The notes under the pieces: model-generated
Told to the model about the DNA's origin: nothing
Seen by the model: the letters and a program-made list of their open reading frames with translations, nothing else
Database searches by the model: none
Part shown: positions 15,672 to 24,318 of the stretch, piece by piece
Layout of the letters: each line of letters starts with the position of its first letter
Numbering within the stretch: position 1 is the stretch's first letter
Made by a program: the position numbers and the translations under genes
Assembly (NCBI GenBank): GCA_947629015.1
Contig: CANRCB010000004.1
Coordinates: forward strand, 44,906-108,905
DNA: 64,000 nucleotides
Reading direction: 5' to 3'
DNA from: an uncultured Gemmiger sp.
GTDB taxonomy: Bacteria; Bacillota; Clostridia; Oscillospirales; Ruminococcaceae

Positions 15672-16892
15672 ATGACCCTGTATGACGAACTGGTCGCCCG
15701 CAGGCTGATCGCGCAGGTGACGGATGAGCCCGAGATCAAGGAGCTCATCAACAACGGCAAAGCCACCTTCTACATCGGCTTTGACTGCACGGCTGACAGC
15801 CTGACCGCCGGCCATTTCATGGCCCTGACGCTGATGAAGCGCCTGCAGCAGGCCGGCAACACCCCCATCGCGCTCATCGGCGGCGGCACCACCATGATCG
15901 GGGACCCGTCGGGGCGCACCGATATGCGCAAGATGCTCACGCGCGAGGATATCGACCACAACGCTGCCTGCTTTAAGCGCCAGATGGAGCGTTTCATTGA
16001 TTTCGGCCCCGGCAAGGCCATCATGCTCAACAACGCCGACTGGTTGATGGACCTGAACTATGTGGCGCTGCTGCGTGAGGTCGGCGCCTGCTTCAGCGTG
16101 AACAACATGCTGCGTGCGGAATGCTACAAAAACCGCATGGAGCGCGGGCTGTCCTTCCTTGAATTCAACTACATGATCATGCAGAGCTATGATTTTTACC
16201 ATATGTTCCAGACGCACGGCTGCAATATGCAGTGCGGCGGCGACGACCAGTGGAGCAATATGCTCGGCGGCACCGAGCTCATCCGCCGCAAGCTCGGCAA
16301 GGATGCCTACGCCATGACCATCACGCTGCTGACCGATTCCCAGGGGCACAAGATGGGCAAGACCGCCGGCAACGCCGTCTGGCTGGACGCCAACAAGACG
16401 AGCCCCTTTGACTTTTACCAGTACTGGCGCAACGTCGGCGACGCCGATGTGCTCAAGTGCCTGCGTATGCTGACCTTCCTGCCGCTGGAGCAGCTGGACG
16501 CCATGGCCGGCTGGGAAGGGGAGCGCCTCAACGAAGCCAAGGACATCCTCGCCTATGAATTGACGAGCCTTGTGCACGGCAAAGCGGAGGCCGACAAGGC
16601 CCGCGAGACCTCCCGGGGGCTGTTCGGCGGCGCCGCCCGCCACGAGGATATGCCCACCACCGTGCTGGATCCGGCGCTTGTGAAGGACGGCAAGGTCGGC
16701 CTGCTCACCGCCATGGTCGCGGCGGGGCTGTGCGCCTCCAACGGCGAGGCGCGGCGCCTTATCCAGCAGGGCGGCGTGCTGGTGGACGGCGAAAAGGCCG
16801 CCGACCCCGCCATGGCCCTTTCGGTCGAGGCGCTGCAAAACGGCGTGGTGCTCAAAAAAGGCAAAAAGGTCTACCACAAGGTCACGCTGTAA
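15672..16892 (+). CDS. tyrS: Tyrosyl-tRNA synthetase
   Basis: 406 residues from ATG 15672 behind AAGGAGG (15656-15662). Class I synthetase: the ATP-binding site uses the HIGH-like segment AGHFMAL, and the KMSKS counterpart is KMGKTAGNAVWL. The C-terminal S4 RNA-binding domain is present (about 340-406, ASNGEARRLIQQGGVLVDG). It charges tRNA-Tyr in the cytoplasm. Regulation is by the T-box directly upstream, whose specifier codon matches the enzyme. A terminator follows at once. Confidence 0.97.
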   Translation: MTLYDELVARRLIAQVTDEPEIKELINNGKATFYIGFDCTADSLTAGHFMALTLMKRLQQAGNTPIALIGGGTTMIGDPSGRTDMRKMLTREDIDHNAACFKRQMERFIDFGPGKAIMLNNADWLMDLNYVALLREVGACFSVNNMLRAECYKNRMERGLSFLEFNYMIMQSYDFYHMFQTHGCNMQCGGDDQWSNMLGGTELIRRKLGKDAYAMTITLLTDSQGHKMGKTAGNAVWLDANKTSPFDFYQYWRNVGDADVLKCLRMLTFLPLEQLDAMAGWEGERLNEAKDILAYELTSLVHGKAEADKARETSRGLFGGAARHEDMPTTVLDPALVKDGKVGLLTAMVAAGLCASNGEARRLIQQGGVLVDGEKAADPAMALSVEALQNGVVLKKGKKVYHKVTL

Positions 16893-16894
16893 AC

Positions 16895-16937
16895 AAAACG
16901 GCGGGCAGCCCCATAAACGGGATGCCTGCCGTTTTTT
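16895..16937 (+). terminator. Intrinsic terminator after tyrS
   Basis: AAAACGGCGGGCA pairs with TGCCTGCCGTTTT (one G-T pair) across a 13-base loop; the second arm ends in TTTTTTT. Confidence 0.85.
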
Positions 16938-17019
16938 TGCCCGCCGCGCCCTTGCCCGCGTGGCGCGTTTGGGGTATACTGTTGCCGGAAAGCAAAAAAC
17001 GGCAGGGGAGGGCCTCACC

Positions 17020-18420
17020 ATGCCCAAAGACAAGCTCAAAACCATCTATGTCTGCACCCAATGCGGCGAGACGAGCCCCCGCTGGATGGGGCGCTGCCCC
17101 TCCTGCGGGGCGTGGAACACCATGACGGAGGACGTCATCGCCGAGGCGCCCAAACCCGCGGCCGGCGCCGGCAAAGCGGCGCGCACGCCGGGGCAGACGG
17201 GCCTTGTGGCGCACCGGCTGCAAAACATCTCCACCACCGAGGAAAAAAGCCGCATCCGCACCGGCATCGGCGAGCTGGACCGGGTGCTGGGCGGCGGCAT
17301 CGTGCTGGGCAGCGTAACGCTCATCGGCGGCGAGCCGGGCATCGGCAAATCCACCATCCTGTTGCAGCTGTGCGGCGAGGTATCCAAAAGCCGCGAGGTG
17401 CTGTACGTCACGGGCGAGGAATCGGTACGGCAGATCAAACTCCGCGCGCTGCGCCTGAACGTCCCGCAGGAAAACATCTCGCTGGCCGCCGAGAGCGACG
17501 TGGACGAGATCTGCGGCCTGATCGAGCAGGCAAAACCGGGGCTTGTGGTCATTGATTCCATCCAGACCATGCGCTGCGCCGATGTCGCCAGCTCCTCCGG
17601 CACGGTCAGCCAGGTGCGGGAGAGCACCGCACGTTTTCTGGGTGTGGCAAAATCACTCGAGATACCGATATTTATCGTCGGCCATGTCAACAAGGACGGC
17701 GCCATCGCCGGGCCGAAGGTGATGGAGCATATCGTGGACACGGTGCTGTATTTCGAGGGCGACAAGACGCTGCCGTACCGCGTGCTGCGCGCCGTCAAAA
17801 ACCGCTACGGCTCCACCAACGAGATCGGTATGTTCGATATGACCGGTAAGGGCCTTGCCGAGATCGACAACCCCAGCCAGGTCATGCTGGAAGGGCGGCC
17901 CGTGGGCATCAGCGGCACCTGTGTGGCCTGCGTGATGGAGGGCACCCGCCCGGTGCTGAGCGAGGTGCAGGCCCTGGCCGGCAAAACGGCGGCGCCCGCG
18001 CCGCGCCGCACCGCCAGCGGGTTTGACTACAACCGTATGTACCTGCTGCTGGCGGTGCTGGAACGCCGTGCCGGGTATGATTTTTCCGGGCGGGACGTCT
18101 ACGTCAACATCGTGGGCGGCCTGCGCCTGGACGAGACGGCCTGTGACCTGCCGGTTTGTTTGGCGATGGCTTCAAGCCTTTTGGATCTGCCCATCGGGGA
18201 GAAGACCGTCGCCATCGGCGAGGTGGGCCTTGGCGGCGAGGTGCGCAGCGTACCGCACCTGGAGACCCGCCTGCGGGAGGCGCAGCGCGTCGGGTTCGAT
18301 ACCGCCATCGTGCCCAAACACAACCTGAAGCTGCTCAACGCGCGGGAATTCGGCAGGCTCAACCTTATCGGCGTGGCGTATCTGCGCGAGGCCGTCAACG
18401 CCATCAAGCTCAAGAACTGA
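17020..18420 (+). CDS. radA: DNA repair protein RadA/Sms
   Basis: 466 residues from ATG 17020 behind AGGGGAGGG. The N-terminal zinc finger CTQCGETSPRWMGRCPSCGAW is complete. The RecA-like ATPase has Walker A GEPGIGKST and the RadA-specific KNRYGSTNEIG. The C-terminal Lon-protease-like domain (about 340-466) lacks protease activity in this family. RadA is a hexameric helicase-like motor that drives branch migration of recombination intermediates. Confidence 0.96.
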   Translation: MPKDKLKTIYVCTQCGETSPRWMGRCPSCGAWNTMTEDVIAEAPKPAAGAGKAARTPGQTGLVAHRLQNISTTEEKSRIRTGIGELDRVLGGGIVLGSVTLIGGEPGIGKSTILLQLCGEVSKSREVLYVTGEESVRQIKLRALRLNVPQENISLAAESDVDEICGLIEQAKPGLVVIDSIQTMRCADVASSSGTVSQVRESTARFLGVAKSLEIPIFIVGHVNKDGAIAGPKVMEHIVDTVLYFEGDKTLPYRVLRAVKNRYGSTNEIGMFDMTGKGLAEIDNPSQVMLEGRPVGISGTCVACVMEGTRPVLSEVQALAGKTAAPAPRRTASGFDYNRMYLLLAVLERRAGYDFSGRDVYVNIVGGLRLDETACDLPVCLAMASSLLDLPIGEKTVAIGEVGLGGEVRSVPHLETRLREAQRVGFDTAIVPKHNLKLLNAREFGRLNLIGVAYLREAVNAIKLKN

Positions 18421-18462
18421 ACCGCGCCCTGCGTTTTTCTTCTGCGAAAAATGTAAAAAATA

Positions 18463-18491
18463 TTGACAAATTGTGTACGGATGTGTATTCT
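18463..18491 (+). promoter_or_regulatory. Sigma-A promoter of the DUF4190-like gene
   Basis: TTGACA (18463-18468) and TATTCT (18486-18491), 17 bp apart. Confidence 0.75.
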
Positions 18492-18554
18492 TATTGGTAG
18501 CGCGACCGAATGTCGTGCAGAATCGACAAAACACAGTGCAGGAGGAAATGCAAC

Positions 18555-18839
18555 ATGGAAAACAACAATGTGCCCGGTAAAGGTGCGGCAACCGCGAGCC
18601 TCGTTTTGGGTATCGTCTCCATCGTCTTCTGGTTCTTCGGCTGGTCGGCCCTCATCTCGGTCATTTTGGGCATCGTCGGCCTGGTGCTGGCCAACAACGC
18701 CAAAAAAGCCGGTTTTGAAGGTGGCCTGCGCACCGCTGGCTTCGTCTGCTCGCTGATCGGCCTTATCTTCGGCGCGCTCATCTTTGTCAGCTGTGTTGCC
18801 TGTGCCGGCGCCCTGAGCGCTTACGGCAATTCGCTCTGA
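18555..18839 (+). CDS. Small DUF4190-like membrane protein
   Basis: 94 residues, start ATG 18555 behind CAGGAGGAAA. Two hydrophobic helices (about 12-42 and 58-85) with the pattern A-x-x-SLVLGIVSIVFWF ... LGIVGLVLANNAKK, typical of DUF4190 proteins. Function unknown. It has its own strong promoter and terminator, so it is a single-gene unit. Confidence 0.8.
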   Translation: MENNNVPGKGAATASLVLGIVSIVFWFFGWSALISVILGIVGLVLANNAKKAGFEGGLRTAGFVCSLIGLIFGALIFVSCVACAGALSAYGNSL

Positions 18840-18892
18840 TCGGCTTTGCACAGCCACCGGGGCGCCTAAGTTGGCGCATGGATCTACATGAA

Positions 18893-18930
18893 CTGCCGGC
18901 AGCGTCTACAGGCTGCCGGCAGCTTCCATT
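18893..18930 (+). terminator. Hairpin between the DUF4190-like gene and lgt
   Basis: CTGCCGGCAGC (18893-18903) pairs perfectly with GCTGCCGGCAG (18912-18922), followed by a moderately T-rich run. Confidence 0.65.
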
Positions 18931-18948
18931 TTCCAAGGAGTTTTGCCC

Positions 18949-19752
18949 ATGTTTCCGGAATTGGATCTCGGCTTCCGCACCGTGCCTGCTTACGGCCTTC
19001 TGGCCCTTACAGGCGCGGCGCTGGGGTTTGTGGTATGCTGGCTGCGTATGCGCGGGCGGCGGGATATCCGTTTTGACGTTGAGCAGGCGCTCAACCACTA
19101 TCTTTTGCTCGCCGCCGGTGTGGTCATCGGGGCAAAGCTGTATTCGCTCGTGCTGGTGTTCCCGCAGCTTATCCGGGATCTGCCGCTGCTGTGGCGCGCG
19201 CCGGATGTGTTCGCCGTGACGTACCTGTATTCCGGCATGGTCTTTTACGGGGGGCTGGGGGGCGGCCTGCTGGCCGCGTGGCTGCTGATACGCACCGGCC
19301 GGTCCGATTTTGCCCGCATGGAGGAGACGTTCCTGCCTTCTGTGCCGCTGGTGCACGCGTTCGGCCGTCTGGGGTGCTTTGCCAGCGGCTGCTGCTACGG
19401 CATCGAGGCCGATACCCCCATCAGCGTGGTCTTTCCGGCAGGTACGCCCGCAGGCGGCGTGCCGCGGCTGCCGGTGCAGCTGTTTGAAAGCGCGGGGGAC
19501 ATGGCTATCTTTCTCCTGCTTTGCCTGCGCCTGCCCGCCTGGCGCCGCCCCGGCAGCCGGCTGGGGTGTTATCTGGCGCTGTACGGCCTGCTGCGCTTCG
19601 TGGATGAATTTTTCCGCGGTGACGCCGCGCGCGGTGTTACCGGAACCGCATTGTCAGTGCCGCAGTTCATCAGCCTTGGCTGCATCGCCGCGGGGGCGGC
19701 TTTCCTGTGGCGCGCATACCGCCGCGGCACCGTGCCGGAAACCGCGCCTTGA
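18949..19752 (+). CDS. lgt: Prolipoprotein diacylglyceryl transferase
   Basis: 267 residues from ATG 18949 behind AAGGAG. Seven hydrophobic helices are visible. Conserved Lgt segments are MVFYGGLGGG (first signature) and HAFGRLGCFASGCCYG, a clostridial variant of the phosphatidylglycerol-binding GRxGNFxNxE motif. The enzyme transfers diacylglycerol to the lipobox Cys of prelipoproteins at the membrane; one such substrate in this window is the lipoprotein at 44540-45712. Confidence 0.9.
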   Translation: MFPELDLGFRTVPAYGLLALTGAALGFVVCWLRMRGRRDIRFDVEQALNHYLLLAAGVVIGAKLYSLVLVFPQLIRDLPLLWRAPDVFAVTYLYSGMVFYGGLGGGLLAAWLLIRTGRSDFARMEETFLPSVPLVHAFGRLGCFASGCCYGIEADTPISVVFPAGTPAGGVPRLPVQLFESAGDMAIFLLLCLRLPAWRRPGSRLGCYLALYGLLRFVDEFFRGDAARGVTGTALSVPQFISLGCIAAGAAFLWRAYRRGTVPETAP

Positions 19753-19779
19753 AAACCGCACACCGGGCGGGAAAAGGGG

Positions 19780-19809
19780 TTGACAGCCCGCCGCGCGCCG
19801 TGCTATGAT
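19780..19809 (+). promoter_or_regulatory. Sigma-A promoter upstream of the xerC leader
   Basis: TTGACA (19780-19785) and TATGAT (19804-19809), spacing 18 bp, about 530 bp ahead of xerC. Confidence 0.75.
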
Positions 19810-19828
19810 GGGCGCACCGCGTCAAGGA

Positions 19829-20297
19829 CAATTTCGCTAAAGGCAAGTTTAGCGAAATACAGGGGAGGGCAAACGGCGTTTTTGCGGGCATACAGGGGTT
19901 TTTGAGGCGTTTTTTGCTTTTGGGCGCCCTGGCAACCCCGCAGCGCCCGGCCCGCCAACGCTTGCCCTTGGCCGGACACCGTATGGGCGTACTTTGGCAT
20001 GGGCGCTTGCACGCCTTCCGCCCGGGCTTTGTGACCCTTTGTCCAATGCATGGTGCCTCCGGTGGGATATCGTATTCTTATCTTATAGTAAGGAATAAGA
20101 GTTTTCTTTTGGAAGGACCCGTCCATAGCCTTCCACAGCCTTGATGCCCTTTGGCTGCTTACGGCGAGCTTGTATTGTGCTGCCCGCACGGTATCGGCGC
20201 CGGCGGCCGGCGGGCCGCCATCCGTTGGCTGTTCCGGCCTTGGCATCTCCGCTTGTGCCGTCTCCACCGGGGCCGGGCGCGCTTCAATTTCGCTAAA
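19829..20297 (+). repeat. Non-coding segment bracketed by a 13-bp direct repeat, with a palindrome at its left end
   Basis: CAATTTCGCTAAA occurs at 19829-19841 and again at 20285-20297. At the left copy, ATTTCGCTAAA (19831-19841) is also followed by its exact inverted copy TTTAGCGAAAT (19848-19858) across GGCAAG, making an 11-bp hairpin. The 440 bp between the copies hold no gene I believe; the antisense frame there has no recognisable product. The layout could be a small inserted element with a target duplication, or binding sites flanking a leader. Confidence 0.55.
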
Positions 20298-20338
20298 TTT
20301 TCGGGGAATGCCCCCATGCAGACAGGAGGTCACGTTGC

Positions 20339-21427
20339 ATGAGCAGCTACATCGACGTTGCGCACCCGGACCGGCACGCGCCGTACCTGGACATCCCGGA
20401 CGACGTGATCGAATACCTGCATTATCTGGATTTCGTCAAGCAGCGCTCGCCGCGCACCGTCAACGGGTATTACATCGACCTGCGCGGGTTTTTCCGCTAT
20501 ATGGCGATGGACTGGGGCCTTGTCCCCCGGGATGCCGAGCCGGAAAAAATCGACCTGACGCATATCACGACCGCCCGGATCGCCCAGGTGCGCAAGCGGG
20601 ATATCTTCAATTATCTCGAATATGCGCGCGCAAACGACAACGGCCCCAAGGCACGGGCACGGAAATTGTCGGCCTTGCGCGGTTTTTTTAACTATATGTG
20701 CGCGCAGGTCAACAAGCTGCACGAAAACCCCACCGAAAATATCAACCTTGGCACGCCAAAAAAAGCGTTGCCCAAGTACCTGACGCTGGAGGAGAGCATC
20801 AGCCTGCTGCAAAACATCCAGAGTGATTTCTATGAGCGGGATTATTGCATACTGACTCTCTTTTTAAACTGCGGTATGCGCCTGGCAGAGCTTGTGACCA
20901 TCGACCTGGACGATTTCCGTGACGATACCATCCGCATCGTCGGCAAGGGCAGCAAGGAACGGCTCGTCTACCTCAACGCCGCCTGCTTAAGCGCGCTGGC
21001 GCCCTACCTCAAGGCCCGCGCGGCGCTGCCCAACCTTGCGGAGCCGCAGGCGCTGTTCGTTTCCAAAAAGACCGGCAAACGCCTGACGGCGCGCCGGGTG
21101 GAGCAGATCGTGGCGCGCTGCCTGCAAAGTGCGGGGCTTGCGGGGCGCGGGTACAGCCCGCACAAGCTGCGGCACACCGCCGCCACGCTGATGTACCAGC
21201 ACGGCAACGTAGATATGCTGGCCCTGAAGGAGATCCTGGGGCATGAGAACGTTTCCACCACCCAGATCTACACCCACATCAACCAGCGCCAGCTGCGCGA
21301 GGCGGTGGCAGCCTCGCCGCTTTCGGGGCTCACCTATACGCCGCCCGCCTCACAGCAGGATCCCGGCGAGGCAGACGGCCAGGGCGCTGCCCAGCCCGCA
21401 GCAAAGCGCCGCTACCGCCACCGCTAA
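20339..21427 (+). CDS. xerC: Tyrosine recombinase, XerC/XerD family
   Basis: 362 residues, start ATG 20339 behind CAGGAGG. The N-terminal SAM-like DNA-binding domain (about 20-130) is followed by a complete catalytic domain: Arg181 (CGMRLAEL), Lys in VGKGSKERLV, His275-x-x-Arg278 (HKLRHT), His302 (GHENVSTTQ) and nucleophile Tyr311. Xer enzymes resolve chromosome dimers at dif; the housekeeping role is likely, since no mobile genes surround it. The C-terminal ~30 residues are a hydrophilic tail that overlaps the convergent spoIIM-like gene by 78 bp. Confidence 0.93.
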   Translation: MSSYIDVAHPDRHAPYLDIPDDVIEYLHYLDFVKQRSPRTVNGYYIDLRGFFRYMAMDWGLVPRDAEPEKIDLTHITTARIAQVRKRDIFNYLEYARANDNGPKARARKLSALRGFFNYMCAQVNKLHENPTENINLGTPKKALPKYLTLEESISLLQNIQSDFYERDYCILTLFLNCGMRLAELVTIDLDDFRDDTIRIVGKGSKERLVYLNAACLSALAPYLKARAALPNLAEPQALFVSKKTGKRLTARRVEQIVARCLQSAGLAGRGYSPHKLRHTAATLMYQHGNVDMLALKEILGHENVSTTQIYTHINQRQLREAVAASPLSGLTYTPPASQQDPGEADGQGAAQPAAKRRYRHR

Positions 21428-22030
21428 CGCATACCGCAGGATGAGCGCCCGCGCCAGCGGGTACAGCCCGGTGCCCGTTTGGGGGCGTTCGTCAAAGGTA
21501 CCGCGCAGCAGCGCAAAGCTCAAGGGCGCGGCGCGCGCCGCCAGCGCCAGCAGGATGAGCAGGATGCCGATATCCGGCAAAAAGCTCAGCAGCCAATGCG
21601 CCGCAAGGCCGCCCGCCCCGCCGGCCGCATAGATGCTGGCGGCGCAGTACCCGAGATACATCCCTTTCAGGGCAAAAACGGCGGCCAGCAGCCCCAGCCC
21701 CAGCGCGCAGAAGCCCGCCAGCAGCACGAGCGTCACCTGCAAAAAGGCGGCGCCGAAGGCATCGGCAAAGACCGGCCCAAAGGCGGAAAAGGTCTGCTTG
21801 TCCATGTAATGCCCGGCCAGGGCCGATACGCCGAACCCGCCGCCGCGCCCCGCCAAAATGCCCGGTATATAGCCGAGGAAAAACGCCGCGCCAAACCCCA
21901 GCACCGGCAGCCGCCCGCGCGCCCCGCCCCGTTTTGCGGCGGGGCGTTTGTATACCGTGCGGCGCGGCGGTGCGCCGTAGCCGGCATATCCCTGCACAGG
22001 CTGCCACTGCCTGCCCTTGGCGGCGCGCAT
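21350..22030 (-). CDS. SpoIIM-like membrane protein
   Basis: 226 residues from ATG 22030, which overlaps the preceding stop as TGATG. After a basic cytoplasmic N-terminus (about 40 residues) there are five hydrophobic helices, with the pattern FFLGYIPGIL ... KGMYLGYCAAS, resembling stage II sporulation protein M. SpoIIM works with SpoIID and SpoIIP in septal peptidoglycan removal during engulfment. The similarity is moderate and rests on topology and motif spacing; an unrelated membrane protein is possible. Its 3' end overlaps xerC, transcribed in the opposite direction. Confidence 0.6.
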   Translation of the reverse strand: MRAAKGRQWQPVQGYAGYGAPPRRTVYKRPAAKRGGARGRLPVLGFGAAFFLGYIPGILAGRGGGFGVSALAGHYMDKQTFSAFGPVFADAFGAAFLQVTLVLLAGFCALGLGLLAAVFALKGMYLGYCAASIYAAGGAGGLAAHWLLSFLPDIGILLILLALAARAAPLSFALLRGTFDERPQTGTGLYPLARALILRYALAVAVAALCCGLGSALAVCLAGILL

Positions 22031-22482
22031 CAGTGCCGCGCCGCGCCGGGAGTGGCGCGCATGGCGCTGACAAGGCCGCCGACCAGCCCGCCCAGCAAAA
22101 GCGAGATGGGCAGCGCAAGGTTCGCGCCCTGAAGGTCGATGCTGCCGGCGGCCAAAAAGCTGGCAAGCAGCAGGCAGGCGCTGTAAAACAGCCCGCACAG
22201 CAGCCCACACAAAAGGCGCTGCTGGCCAAGGCGCCCCGCCAGGATATACCCCGATACCGCCGATGCGCACCAGGCGGCCGCCAGCGCCAGCGGCCGTACC
22301 GCCGCCACCGTCAGGGAGAAACGCTCCGAGACAAAGGCAAACGCGGCCATCAGCGCCGCAAGGGTGAACATACCGCCCAAAAACGCCGCCAGTATGGCCG
22401 CCGCCCAGGGCGGCACAAGCGCTTTGTGCGCGCCCCGTTTGCGGGGCCGTGCGGCCGGTTTGCCGATCTTTTGCTGTACCAT
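22030..22482 (-). CDS. TIGR04086-like four-helix membrane protein
   Basis: 150 residues from ATG 22482, behind AAAGGGG. A basic N-terminus is followed by four hydrophobic helices. Small membrane proteins of the TIGR04086 type are characteristically found next to yajC in clostridia, and this one is. Function unknown. It is translationally coupled to the spoIIM-like gene by a 1-base stop/start overlap. The annotation draws on position as well as topology. Confidence 0.7.
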   Translation of the reverse strand: MVQQKIGKPAARPRKRGAHKALVPPWAAAILAAFLGGMFTLAALMAAFAFVSERFSLTVAAVRPLALAAAWCASAVSGYILAGRLGQQRLLCGLLCGLFYSACLLLASFLAAGSIDLQGANLALPISLLLGGLVGGLVSAMRATPGAARH

Positions 22483-22545
22483 GGAAGAAAAACCCCTTTC
22501 ACGCCGCCGCGGCGCCGGTTTGGGCACGGGCGGCGCGGCCCCAAA

Positions 22546-22590
22546 CAGAAAACCGCCCCCCGCACAGTACAACACTATGCGGGGGGCGGG
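22546..22590 (-). terminator. Intrinsic terminator after yajC
   Basis: On the reverse strand, a 12-13-bp GC stem (22590-22578 with 22564-22552) is followed by GGTTTTC. It separates yajC from the two membrane genes downstream, at least partly. Confidence 0.75.
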
Positions 22591-22612
22591 GCGTGTTATG
22601 CAGGCGGCCGGC

Positions 22613-23050
22613 TTACTTTTTGGCGGGGGCCTTGTCCTTCTCTTTGGCGTCCTTGGCCGGGAGCTCTTTGGCCTCCTTGCTTTCTTTGGCGTTGTCCTTG
22701 GCGGCAGGGGCCTTGTCCTTGTCGGCGGAGCCGCCCATATCCAGCTTCTGCACCGAGGCGATGGCCGAGCGGCGCATACGCAGCTTGACACGGTCGCTGG
22801 TGGTTTCCAGCACAAAGGTGTCGTCCTTGATGGCCTGTACGTGCCCGATGATGCCGCCGATGGTGGTGACCTCGTCGCCGATCTCGATGGAAGCGCGCAT
22901 CGCGGCGTCCTTCTTGTCCTGCTTTTTCTGCGGCAGGTACAAGATCACATACATAAGGCCAATGACCAGGATCATCGGCAGGATCATGGTGATCAGGCTG
23001 CCTGCGCCCGCGCCGGCAGCGGCGGCATCGGTGGATAAAAATTGGATCAT
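22613..23050 (-). CDS. yajC: YajC, preprotein translocase accessory subunit
   Basis: 145 residues from ATG 23050, behind AAGGAGG. One transmembrane helix (about 19-40), then the family segment LPQKKQDKK ... IEIGDEVTTIGGIIGHVQAI. YajC associates with SecDF at the translocon. The C-terminal ~45 residues are an unusual Lys/Ala/Asp/Glu-rich tail, longer than in most homologues. Gene order queA-tgt-yajC is widespread in bacteria. Confidence 0.93.
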   Translation of the reverse strand: MIQFLSTDAAAAGAGAGSLITMILPMILVIGLMYVILYLPQKKQDKKDAAMRASIEIGDEVTTIGGIIGHVQAIKDDTFVLETTSDRVKLRMRRSAIASVQKLDMGGSADKDKAPAAKDNAKESKEAKELPAKDAKEKDKAPAKK

Positions 23051-23167
23051 GGAAAAAGATCCTCCTTCGCGGTAAGATGTTTTGTTGCTTTGAAAAGCAT
23101 TGTACTTTATTATACCGGACAAGGCGCGTTTGCGCAAGGGGGCCGCGCAAAATTTGCGGCCGGCGCT

Positions 23168-24301
23168 TTAGATACGCGTGTCCAGCAGGCGGACATAGCG
23201 GTCATGGAACTGCGGGAAGGTGCCCGCGTCCAACGCCGCGCGGATGCGCTCCATGAGGGTGTTGTAGAAATACAGGTTGTGCATCACCGCCAGCCGCAGG
23301 CCCAGCATCTCCTGCGCCTTTTGGAGGTGGCGGATGTAAGCGCGGGAAAAATGCCGGCAGACCGGGCAATCACACGCGGGGTCGATGGGGGCGCTGTCGT
23401 GCTCGTATTTCTGGTTTTTGATGTTGATGATGCCCTGCCAGGTAAACAGATGCCCGTGCCGGGCGTTGCGGCTGGGCATGACGCAGTCAAACAGGTCGAT
23501 GCCGCGCGCCACGCCCTCGATGATGTTGCCGGGCGTGCCCACGCCCATCAGGTAGCGTATCTTGTCCGCCGGGGCGAACGGCTCGACCGCCGTGATGATG
23601 TCATACATTACCTCGGCCGGCTCCCCCACCGCCAGGCCGCCAACGGCATAGCCGTCCAGGTCATAGGCGGCGATCTGCTTCATGTGCTCCACGCGCAGGT
23701 CGGCAAAGGTGCAGCCCTGGTTGATGCCGAACAAAAGCTGGCCGGGGTTGGTGGCCCGGCCCTCGGCTTTAAGGCGCGCAAGCTCCGCCTTGCAGCGCAA
23801 AAGCCAGCGTGCCGTGCGCGCGCAGCTTTCCTTCGCATAGGAATATTCGGCCGGGTTTTCGACACATTCGTCAAACGCCATCGCGATGGTGGAGCCGAGG
23901 TTTGCCTGGATCTGCATGCTCTGTTCCGGGCCCATGAAGATGCGGTGCCCGTCAATGTGGGAATTGAAGGTCACGCCCTCCTCGGTGATGTTGCGCAGCT
24001 TGGCAAGGCTGAACACCTGGAACCCGCCGCTGTCGGTCAAAATCGGGCCGTCCCACCGGGTAAAGCGGTGCAGGCCGCCCTGCCCGGCGACCAACCCGTC
24101 GCCGGGGCGCAGGTGCAGGTGGTAGGTGTTGCACAGCATCACCTGCGTTTTGATCTCTTTGAGATCCAGCGCCGAAAGCCCGCCCTTGATGGCGGCCGCG
24201 GTGGCCACGTTCATAAAGGCGGGGGTCTCGACGGTGCCGTGCACGGTGGCAAAGCGCCCGCGGCGGGCGGCACCCTGTTTTTTGAGCAGCGTATAGGGCA
24301 T
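23168..24301 (-). CDS. tgt: Queuine tRNA-ribosyltransferase
   Basis: 377 residues, full length. Substrate-binding TDSGGFQVFSL, the catalytic region GIDLFDCVMPSRNARHG and the zinc site CDCPVC...H near the C-terminus are present. In bacteria Tgt exchanges guanine-34 of GUN-anticodon tRNAs for preQ1, the step before QueA. It starts 17 bp after queA. No preQ1 synthesis genes are in the window, so preQ1 or queuine may be made elsewhere or salvaged. Confidence 0.96.
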   Translation of the reverse strand: MPYTLLKKQGAARRGRFATVHGTVETPAFMNVATAAAIKGGLSALDLKEIKTQVMLCNTYHLHLRPGDGLVAGQGGLHRFTRWDGPILTDSGGFQVFSLAKLRNITEEGVTFNSHIDGHRIFMGPEQSMQIQANLGSTIAMAFDECVENPAEYSYAKESCARTARWLLRCKAELARLKAEGRATNPGQLLFGINQGCTFADLRVEHMKQIAAYDLDGYAVGGLAVGEPAEVMYDIITAVEPFAPADKIRYLMGVGTPGNIIEGVARGIDLFDCVMPSRNARHGHLFTWQGIINIKNQKYEHDSAPIDPACDCPVCRHFSRAYIRHLQKAQEMLGLRLAVMHNLYFYNTLMERIRAALDAGTFPQFHDRYVRLLDTRI

Positions 24302-24318
24302 GAACGGCTCCTTGCGTT

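Noticed and set aside
14634..17045. An 803-codon reverse frame opposite the tyrS region
   Set aside because: It crosses a promoter, a T-box, a terminator and two gene boundaries on the other strand and shows no family signature.
19803..20333. A 176-codon reverse frame in the xerC leader
   Set aside because: No ribosome-binding site of quality, low-complexity composition and internal similarity that comes only from the DNA direct repeat; non-coding is more likely.
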